This document shows positions 1-5,705 of a DNA stretch of 12,630 nucleotides, in pieces (the stretch's first letter is position 1; each line of letters opens with the position of its first letter). The position numbers were made by a program, and so were the translations under genes. The DNA lies in assembly GCA_002069025.1 (NCBI GenBank), contig MWBK01000081.1, positions 1 through 12,630 on the forward strand. The letters are read 5' to 3'. The stretch comes from Bacteroidetes bacterium ADurb.Bin302. Its GTDB lineage: Bacteria; Bacteroidota; Bacteroidia; Bacteroidales; Paludibacteraceae. The notes beneath the pieces are model-generated. The model was not told where the DNA came from and made no database searches. It saw nothing but the letters and a program-made list of their open reading frames with translations.

Positions 1-727
1 TTTCAGGAGTTATTATAACCTTATCTTTTTTTGATTTCACATCTACATCATTTCCGAAGCTGTGATCAAACATATAGAAGAACTCCAATGTATTGAATGC
101 ATCTAATCGCCATTCCAAACCTAATCTGTACTGCATTTCATCAATCCATTGATTAGTATATTTGGTTTGATTTAAAGGGTTAAACATTTCTACAGATAGA
201 TATGGCTTTAAAGGCTTAGAAAAAAAATCATATTCTAATTTCAAGCGAGTTCGCAAATACATTTTAGGGTTCACAACCTCGTTTTCATTATATAATGAAT
301 CGGTTCTAAAAGTTGTTTGAAAACGCTCACGCAGACTAAGTGTAAAACGATTAAAAGATATAGAACCTGTGGCATGAGCTACTGCTCTGTGTCTAAAATC
401 CCAATATGATACATAATCAGTCTTTTTCCTACCGTCTTGATATAAAATCATGAACGAATATGCTCCTCCGAATTTGAAGTAAGAGTTCACTCTATACGAA
501 ATATCAAAGGTAGAGTAGAGTCTGTCAAAAGTACAAAAATTATTACGCATTCTGGCTTCTTCTTCCAAACTCAAACTCAATCCTTTTACAGGGTTGTATT
601 GGAAATCTGCACCTACACGCAATCTAGCCTCTGTAGAAGACTCTTCATCTGCATATTCTATGGTTTGCGCCATAATAGGCGTTAGGCACATCAGTAAAAA
701 TATATATACTAAACTATTTCGCTTCAT
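1..727 (-). CDS. DUF2490 family outer-membrane beta-barrel protein (3' end outside window)
   Basis: The reading frame starts at the ATG complementary to 725-727 and stays open to the left edge (242 residues visible), so only the C-terminus is missing. A signal peptide is clear (MKRNSLVYIFLLMCLTPIMA, then Q). The mature part alternates polar and hydrophobic residues in short strands rich in Tyr, Phe, Arg and Glu, with phrases such as YNPVKGLSLSLEEEARMRNN and RFTLSLRERFQTTFR. This is the look of DUF2490 proteins, small predicted outer-membrane barrels of about 230-260 residues. Its ATG overlaps the TGA of the DUF4956 gene by four bases (ATGA), so it is the last visible gene of a translationally coupled operon. 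Family assignment is by recognition of the pattern; the function of DUF2490 is not known to me. It may be the outer-membrane part of the VTC/DUF4956 module, which is inference. Confidence 0.8.
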   Translation of the reverse strand, partial: MKRNSLVYIFLLMCLTPIMAQTIEYADEESSTEARLRVGADFQYNPVKGLSLSLEEEARMRNNFCTFDRLYSTFDISYRVNSYFKFGGAYSFMILYQDGRKKTDYVSYWDFRHRAVAHATGSISFNRFTLSLRERFQTTFRTDSLYNENEVVNPKMYLRTRLKLEYDFFSKPLKPYLSVEMFNPLNQTKYTNQWIDEMQYRLGLEWRLDAFNTLEFFYMFDHSFGNDVDVKSKKDKVIITPE

Positions 728-1452
728 CCAACGAATTGATTCGTTTTTGTCAAAGTATCAATAGTGTTATTTTCACCTTTCCCTAGTTCGTAATATAATT
801 TGATAAAAGCCACATCACGTAAGAAATCAATGTGACCTATTTCCAACTTCTCAATTTTAAAGCCAACACGTTTTTCGATATCAGCGATTAATTCTGCACG
901 TCTTTCGGGAACTATAAGTTCTATTCTTTCGTAAAGAATAAGTTTTGTTGAAGTATGTTTTAAAAAGCGTTGCTTTTCTACAAACGCAATAACCAATACA
1001 AATAGAAGGTTTGCACAAACCAATTCAGCATAACTAACGGCCATTGCCAAACCATTAATTACAGCCATACCGGTAATTACAAATAGATATGTCATTTCAC
1101 GAATAGGCACAGTTTCCGTTCGATATCGTATCATTCCAAAAATAGCAAATAAACCAAGTGTAAGACCGATTTGCATATTAACATTCTCCATTAACACAAT
1201 TAGCAAGAACATAGTTGTGTTAAACAACAAAAATGTTGCATAATAATCTCTGCGACGGCTCTTTTTATAATAGAAGAAACGCACTATGATCCAACACATT
1301 AGCAAGTTGAATGCAAAACGTATCAACAATTGAGTTAAGCTTACTCCGTCAAACAATGGTACTCCTAAAAAATCTAATGCTGCAGTTGCATCTGCACCGG
1401 TTGTGCCAAATTCTTCTGCAATGGTAGGATCAAATTCAGGGAAATCATTCAT
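724..1452 (-). CDS. DUF4956 domain-containing inner-membrane protein
   Basis: The protein has 242 residues. An acidic N-terminus is followed by hydrophobic segments at about 41-60, 70-88, 91-108, 121-139 and 142-158, giving four or five membrane spans, and then by a soluble C-terminal domain of about 80 residues (VPERRAELIADIEKRVGFKI onwards) that resembles a small alpha/beta fold. The stretch GLFAIFGMIRYRTETVPIRE at 100-119 is the hallmark of DUF4956 proteins. In many bacteria DUF4956 genes sit next to VTC-domain genes, as here, and the pair is thought to act together at the membrane; the reaction is not established. The gene begins 14 bp after the VTC gene and its stop overlaps the start of the DUF2490 gene, so all are very probably cotranscribed. 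The start is the first ATG in frame after the VTC stop. No anomalies were seen. Confidence 0.88.
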   Translation of the reverse strand: MNDFPEFDPTIAEEFGTTGADATAALDFLGVPLFDGVSLTQLLIRFAFNLLMCWIIVRFFYYKKSRRRDYYATFLLFNTTMFLLIVLMENVNMQIGLTLGLFAIFGMIRYRTETVPIREMTYLFVITGMAVINGLAMAVSYAELVCANLLFVLVIAFVEKQRFLKHTSTKLILYERIELIVPERRAELIADIEKRVGFKIEKLEIGHIDFLRDVAFIKLYYELGKGENNTIDTLTKTNQFVG

Positions 1453-1466
1453 AATCGTAATTGTAT

Positions 1467-2246
1467 TTAATTCTTGGTTAATTTATTTAGAAAAATCACT
1501 TTCTTTTTAAATCTATTGTATTTTGCATTAGGATTAGTCAATACAGTTCCTATGCAATACTTACTTATTCTAATTTGATGAATGTTCATATCAGACAAAA
1601 TTTTTTTCATGGGCGAATATACTAAACCATCTTGTTTTAATTCAATAATCATTACATCAGGCAACTCGGCTGTAAGTTTTGTTTGTTCATTTTCAAAACG
1701 CAAATTAAAATCGATAGTCAATCGTTCTGTTCTTGCATTATTTACCAATGTTATTCTGTTAAATATAGTACGCACTTGAGGTTTCAGTGCATCTATTTTA
1801 TATATCACCTGATTGTCTAAGAAATTAATAGCTTCATCATTATGTGTAAAATCATCAAAATCATCAACTGAGATTAAAATCCTTTTTTTCTTTGTACGCC
1901 CCTTATTATTTTTATGTTTAACCTCTAAAAAAGATAAAGACGAATCAATGTATGTACGTGTTCTTACTTTATCCCGTTGCAATATTTTATCATGATGCCT
2001 TAGATACATTTGTAAATCAGGAGTATCAAAATAAAGAGTATCGTATGATGCAACAGGCGAATTATCAATTACTTGTACACGGTAATCAGAAATAGCTCTT
2101 GATAGTAAATCAGGCAAAAGTCTAAGCTGTGCTGAGAATTTTGTATCGACTCTATTCATTAATTTAACGGATTTCATTTCTGTCAAATCAATGGTAACCA
2201 TATCTTTCCACAAGGGTAAAGCTAATACTGATTCTTTACTTATCAT
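1467..2246 (-). CDS. VTC / polyphosphate polymerase domain protein
   Basis: The protein has 259 residues and no signal peptide, so it is cytoplasmic. It carries the signatures of the VTC domain, a triphosphate-tunnel fold whose yeast member Vtc4 makes polyphosphate from ATP. Visible in order are NRVDTKF (31-37), SYDTLYFDT (67-75), KVRTRTY (93-99), FLEVKHK with a following basic cluster KKKR (106-122), IIELKQD (200-206) and RISKYCIG (226-233). These supply the conserved tunnel Lys, Arg and Glu residues (K36, R95, R97, E108, K110, E202, K204, K229). The usual RxExK opening motif reads RVDTK here, with Asp for Glu. The start overlaps the stop of the upstream gene (ATGA), which fixes the start codon. 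Beside a DUF4956 gene this is the recurring bacterial VTC module. Whether the bacterial form makes polyphosphate is inferred from the fold only. Confidence 0.9.
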   Translation of the reverse strand: MISKESVLALPLWKDMVTIDLTEMKSVKLMNRVDTKFSAQLRLLPDLLSRAISDYRVQVIDNSPVASYDTLYFDTPDLQMYLRHHDKILQRDKVRTRTYIDSSLSFLEVKHKNNKGRTKKKRILISVDDFDDFTHNDEAINFLDNQVIYKIDALKPQVRTIFNRITLVNNARTERLTIDFNLRFENEQTKLTAELPDVMIIELKQDGLVYSPMKKILSDMNIHQIRISKYCIGTVLTNPNAKYNRFKKKVIFLNKLTKN

Positions 2247-2674
2247 TTGGATTCGTCTTCAAAAATATATTCGAAACTTTTCATTGAATATAATTTGCCA
2301 TTAGGCATATAATTGTACTGCTTTTTCTTAGTACCATCGACATTATACTCATATTTACGAATACGATATGCCTTGTTTCGACCATCATATACAACTTCTT
2401 TAGTTACTTTTCCATTCCCTGATTCTTCATAAAAGAACACAACACGCTCGCGCATACCATAATTGGCATACTCAATTTCTTCTATTTTTCTACCCTGATC
2501 ATCGTAAGTAGTAAGGTGATCAAGCCAACCATTTCTGCCTTTTGAATCTTTATTCCACTCTTTTACAACTAAATTTTTGTGACGTTCTCTTTTTGCTATC
2601 GTTTCAGGAGAAAGTTGTGCGAACGACGCAATCGAAGTTGCAGTCAGAAGAACTGACAAGAATAATTTATTCAT
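2243..2674 (-). CDS. Small exported hypothetical protein, first gene of the VTC operon
   Basis: The protein has 143 residues with a signal peptide (MNKLFLSVLLTATSIASFA, cleavage before Q20). The mature part begins with a charged segment (SPETIAKRERHKNLVVKEWN) and then carries short Tyr/Lys/Glu-rich strand repeats: LTTYDDQGRKIEEIEYANYG, VTKEVVYDGRNKAYRIRKYE, KKQYNYMPNGKLYSMKSFEY. These resemble the Tyr-rich beta repeats of MORN/YwqK- or RHS-like proteins, in which each repeat ends in a D/N-G-K/R turn. I do not recognise the family. It is probably periplasmic or surface-exposed. Its TGA overlaps the ATG of the VTC gene, so the two are coupled, which suggests a role in the same envelope process. 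A possible promoter lies about 40 bp upstream. Confidence 0.8.
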   Translation of the reverse strand: MNKLFLSVLLTATSIASFAQLSPETIAKRERHKNLVVKEWNKDSKGRNGWLDHLTTYDDQGRKIEEIEYANYGMRERVVFFYEESGNGKVTKEVVYDGRNKAYRIRKYEYNVDGTKKKQYNYMPNGKLYSMKSFEYIFEDESK

Positions 2675-2712
2675 ATATTTAATCTAAGGTTATGTTTATA
2701 ATTATTAATCCG

Positions 2713-2720
2713 TAAAGATA
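2713..2720 (-). promoter_or_regulatory. Possible -7 element of the VTC operon promoter
   Basis: On the minus strand these bases read TATCTTTA, one base off the Bacteroides -7 consensus TAnnTTTG, 39 bp before the ATG of the 143-residue exported protein. The nearest TTTG upstream (complement of 2735-2738) is only 14 bp away, shorter than the usual spacing of about 19-21, so the -33 partner is unconvincing. This is the only candidate in the 157-bp gap that otherwise holds the GH64 terminator. Confidence 0.3.
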
Positions 2721-2760
2721 AATAATTTTTTATTCAAAAAAAACATATAATGAAACATAT

Positions 2761-2805
2761 TAATAAAGCGTTTCAAAATCATATAGATCTCGAAACGCTT
2801 TATTA
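2761..2805 (-). terminator. Hairpin terminator after the GH64 gene
   Basis: A perfect 14-bp inverted repeat (TAATAAAGCGTTTC at 2761-2774 against its complement at 2792-2805) encloses a 17-base loop. It begins 27 bp past the GH64 stop. On the minus strand the stem is followed by an AT-rich but not pure-T tract, so it may act as an ordinary terminator or as a 3'-end stabilising hairpin. On the plus strand it is followed by a run of A. Confidence 0.75.
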
Positions 2806-2831
2806 AAAAAAACTTTATATCAACGATTATA

Positions 2832-4964
2832 TTATTTCTTAATTAAATGCAAACTTGTACCATCTGTGAAACGTAAGTAATATGTTCCCTTTGATAAACC
2901 TGACAAATCAGCTTCTTGTCCGACTGATTTCAAACATACGCGTCCTAAAGAATCATATATTAAAAACGAAGAATCATTGCCAATAATGTTGATTAAGCCA
3001 TTGGTAGGATTCGGATAAACTATAATATTTGATGCTTCTTGAGTAGATGCTTCTGTCGACAATTTCATTGTATATGAAATATCATCGGAAACCACATCGC
3101 CTCCTGCATACATCCATTTTCCTGCGAATGTAGTTGTTTTTCCTAGAGAATATGTAAACGTCTTACTAATTACAGTACCTGCCGTACCAACATACTCTGT
3201 AAAGCCATCTGTCTTATCAAAAAGCACCGGTACCAAACCTGTAAATGACCCTGGATTTGTTACGGTAAGTGTAACCGTCAAAGAAGTCCCTGATTGTGAG
3301 AAGCTATAACTATATTCCAAATCTCCGGCTTTGCCTGTACCGCTTTCTCCATCTTCTTCATCATCTCCACCGCCTGTTATTGTTATACCAGATACAATTT
3401 CATCATCAAATGCACTAGTCCAGTCTCCGTCTACAGGACGAATATCACATTTAAATACATAATCTGCTGCTGGTGTAGGTGCTGAGGCTAAATTAATTGT
3501 AACAGGAACAACTCCTGAACCGGCTTCAACTCTTGCATGTGATTCACCTCCGGGATATACAGTCCATGTGCCTGTGTTATCAAATAAACAAATCCATATA
3601 TCACGAGCCTCGGTAGCAGTATATTTAATATTTAGAGTGTAGTTTGATTCACTTTTAATAGAATTCGATAAATTATCGAATTCTACCTCATCGGTTTCAA
3701 TAGGATCTACCTCACCACCAGGATCATTTGCGAATCCACCTATTGTTACCCTAACCTTAGATGGTTTATTCATATACAATGTTGCAGATTGATCAAATGT
3801 ATCATCATAAGCAAAAGCATAACTCTTACTATCTGTACTCACATCCGATTGATGAAAGAACCATACATACTTGTTATATTTATTTGCTTTAAAATAATTA
3901 TTAAAATCGCCCCAATCTTGGGTTGCTCCATCTGCAGCATTCGGATTAATAATTCCACGTGTAATTGCACCACTAAATTGTGCTTGTAATGCTTTGCTTT
4001 GTTCATCACCTTCTGCCAAACAACCTTTACCTTCAATCACTTCTTGAGTATTAGGCTTACGTGATATAGTTGCTGTAACACCATTAAATGCACCAAATTC
4101 ACCTGTCATAGTCAAAACACCATTATTAATACGTCCGCGCCAAATCCCCCTCTCTCCTTGATTACACACTAATTGTTTGCTTGAAAAGGCTGACCATATT
4201 TGATCTATGTAATTCTGAAAATAACTGGCAGATGCTCCTCCTTCTTTAAACGAAGTCAATTTTGAAGGTTGTTCTATTATGCCACCTAAGTTGTCGGCAG
4301 TAATAATTTCACGATAACATGCAGCGAAATCAGGATCAGAACCTAACTGATTATTCCACTTGTTAATCATATCAGAATAATTCAGTAAATCACCATTTTT
4401 TACATATGCTTCTTTACCATATACATCAAGACCCCATATCTCAGCACCCATAGAATACATATAAGCATCTACACGAGTTGTATTAATCCAAAATCCATTG
4501 TCAGCTTTTGAAAACTCAATATTTTCAAAACGTATTCCGGTATTTGGATCTGACGGATTATTCAAATCAACTCCCGCGTAGCCACCTGTTGCGTGAAAGT
4601 GTATATATAAAGGTTGATTAAACGAGATAAACATACGACAAGCATGAACTTTTGGCATATACACAATTTTAGATTTTATATCACTAAGTTTTGTGAATAT
4701 GTCAGCGTATCCCCAATCTCCTGCAGTTTTATGAATCGTATTATAACTGGCATTCATAGGCTTTATTGCCGGATTTGCTGAAGTATTCTCAGAAAAATCT
4801 ATCCATATATCGGTACCATTTTGTTTTCCGACCATAGCAATATAAATTTGATCGTCAGAAAAAACAGAATTATTAAGAAATTCAAAAGGGAAAGTTTCTT
4901 CTGCTCTAGCAAAGACAGAAAACAGGCATAGGCATGCCGTAAAAAATAAATGACTTAGTTTCAT
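2832..4964 (-). CDS. T9SS-secreted GH64 endo-beta-1,3-glucanase with tandem accessory domains
   Basis: The protein has 710 residues. Signal peptide 1-21 (ending VFARA). A GH64 (laminaripentaose-producing beta-1,3-glucanase) domain spans about 24-410, opening with FPFEFLNNSVFSDDQIYIAM. Glu150 (in NIEFS) and Asp166 (in NTTRVDAY) are 16 residues apart, the same spacing as the catalytic Glu154/Asp170 pair known from Streptomyces matensis GH64, so the enzyme is probably active. Two beta-sandwich-like domains follow (about 425-531 and 547-634), joined by an acidic Gly/Asp/Glu linker. Residues 644-710 are a T9SS type A sorting domain (YPNPTNGLINI, IYDSLGRVCLKS, LSKGTYYLRF), so the enzyme should be exported across the outer membrane and anchored or released. 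It is a single-gene unit with its own promoter and terminator. Beta-1,3-glucan as substrate follows from the family. Confidence 0.9.
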   Translation of the reverse strand: MKLSHLFFTACLCLFSVFARAEETFPFEFLNNSVFSDDQIYIAMVGKQNGTDIWIDFSENTSANPAIKPMNASYNTIHKTAGDWGYADIFTKLSDIKSKIVYMPKVHACRMFISFNQPLYIHFHATGGYAGVDLNNPSDPNTGIRFENIEFSKADNGFWINTTRVDAYMYSMGAEIWGLDVYGKEAYVKNGDLLNYSDMINKWNNQLGSDPDFAACYREIITADNLGGIIEQPSKLTSFKEGGASASYFQNYIDQIWSAFSSKQLVCNQGERGIWRGRINNGVLTMTGEFGAFNGVTATISRKPNTQEVIEGKGCLAEGDEQSKALQAQFSGAITRGIINPNAADGATQDWGDFNNYFKANKYNKYVWFFHQSDVSTDSKSYAFAYDDTFDQSATLYMNKPSKVRVTIGGFANDPGGEVDPIETDEVEFDNLSNSIKSESNYTLNIKYTATEARDIWICLFDNTGTWTVYPGGESHARVEAGSGVVPVTINLASAPTPAADYVFKCDIRPVDGDWTSAFDDEIVSGITITGGGDDEEDGESGTGKAGDLEYSYSFSQSGTSLTVTLTVTNPGSFTGLVPVLFDKTDGFTEYVGTAGTVISKTFTYSLGKTTTFAGKWMYAGGDVVSDDISYTMKLSTEASTQEASNIIVYPNPTNGLINIIGNDSSFLIYDSLGRVCLKSVGQEADLSGLSKGTYYLRFTDGTSLHLIKK

Positions 4965-4984
4965 TTTTATTTGGTATTAAGATT

Positions 4985-5021
4985 CGTTTGCAAGTTATGA
5001 ATTTATAACATACCGCAAACG
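4985..5021. promoter_or_regulatory. Dyad-symmetric candidate operator over the GH64 promoter
   Basis: CGTTTGC at 4985-4991 is mirrored by GCAAACG at 5015-5021, and inside them GTTAT at 4994-4998 is mirrored by ATAAC at 5005-5009. The centres of the outer arms are 30 bp apart, about three helical turns, so two protein subunits could bind the same face. The element covers both promoter boxes, which would fit repression. The inner spacers differ (2 against 5 bases), so it is not a perfect palindrome. The regulator is unknown. Confidence 0.45.
4990..5019 (-). promoter_or_regulatory. Promoter of the GH64 gene
   Basis: On the minus strand TTTG (complement of 5016-5019) lies 18 bp before TAACTTGC (complement of 4990-4997), close to the Bacteroides -33 TTTG / -7 TAnnTTTG pattern with a degenerate -7 box. 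The -7 element ends 25 bp before the ATG. Both boxes lie inside dyad-symmetric sequence, described separately. Upstream as far as the luxS stop no other candidate was seen. Confidence 0.5.
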
Positions 5022-5114
5022 TTTCCCACTACATCTAAAATACTACAATGAAAAAATGTGGATTATAACTATGAAAACATACAATACATCAATAGTACAT
5101 CAATCGGAGATTAA

Positions 5115-5552
5115 TCAAGCATCAAAACCTTGAATTACGTACTTTGCATACTCTTTAGCTCCAAATAAAGATAGGTCTCTGTAGTTTCCGCATTGTATAT
5201 CGTTTGCAGCAGGTATTTCTGTCGCCAATAATACCTTATTTAATGCAGAAATTAGAGCTTTTTGTACTTCTTTTATGTCGTGCTCGTCCCATACAATAAG
5301 ATAGAAGCCTGTACGACAACCCATTGGAGATAAATCAATCACGCCTTGTATTTCCTCTCTTATATAACCGGCTAAAAGATGTTCTAATGCATGAATAGCA
5401 GCAGTAGGAATAGATTCTTTATTCGGTTGCGTAAAGCGTAAGTCAAATTTTGTTACAATATCGCCATTGCTACCTATTTGAATACCACATTTACGAACAA
5501 AGGGAGCTTTAACCTTTGTATGATCCATCGTAAAACTTTCTACTGTTACCAT
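5115..5552 (-). CDS. luxS: S-ribosylhomocysteine lyase LuxS
   Basis: The protein has 145 residues, slightly shorter than the common 150-170. LuxS splits S-ribosylhomocysteine into homocysteine and DPD, the precursor of autoinducer-2, in the activated methyl cycle of the cytoplasm. The metal site His54, His58 and Cys121 and the catalytic Glu57 and Cys79 are all present, in the motifs AAIHALEHLLAGY (51-63), PMGCRTGFYL (76-85) and IQCGNYRDLSLFGAKEYA (119-136). The order and spacing match characterised LuxS proteins, so it should be active. It stands alone: no pfs/mtnN, metabolic or transport gene of the cycle is visible. The start codon lies 19 bp after an exact -7 promoter box. No terminator was found between its stop and the GH64 promoter, so some read-through into GH64 is possible. 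Confidence 0.97.
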   Translation of the reverse strand: MVTVESFTMDHTKVKAPFVRKCGIQIGSNGDIVTKFDLRFTQPNKESIPTAAIHALEHLLAGYIREEIQGVIDLSPMGCRTGFYLIVWDEHDIKEVQKALISALNKVLLATEIPAANDIQCGNYRDLSLFGAKEYAKYVIQGFDA

Positions 5553-5571
5553 ATACTTAAATTTAATTATG

Positions 5572-5579
5572 CAAAATTA
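5572..5579 (-). promoter_or_regulatory. -7 promoter element of luxS
   Basis: The minus strand reads TAATTTTG, an exact match to the Bacteroides -7 consensus TAnnTTTG, 19 bp before the luxS ATG. No TTTG is found at the expected -33 distance. Instead the spacer holds two copies of TTTTCGAT spaced 10 bp apart (complements of 5579-5586 and 5589-5596). Confidence 0.6.
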
Positions 5580-5627
5580 TCGAAAATAATCGAAAAGCAT
5601 ACATGATTTATAATATTTGCGCTTAAC

Positions 5628-5662
5628 AAAAAGAGTCCGGCATAACTGCCGAACTCTTTAAA
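5628..5662 (-). terminator. Intrinsic terminator after the split FN3-like gene
   Basis: AAAGAGT (5630-5636) pairs with ACTCTTT (5653-5659), and CGGCA (5638-5642) with TGCCG (5647-5651), with one C/A mismatch between the two stems and a 4-base loop TAAC. On the minus strand the stem runs into TTTTTG, a typical U-tract. It lies 44 bp past the stop codon of the gene at 5706 and insulates luxS from it. Confidence 0.85.
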
Positions 5663-5705
5663 GAATCGAACAAGCATTCGATTCAAACTATTAATGTAAC
5701 ACAAA

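Noticed and set aside
3789..4036. Short open frames on both strands inside the GH64 gene
   Set aside because: They overlap the GH64 catalytic domain in other frames and have no promoter or recognisable protein pattern.
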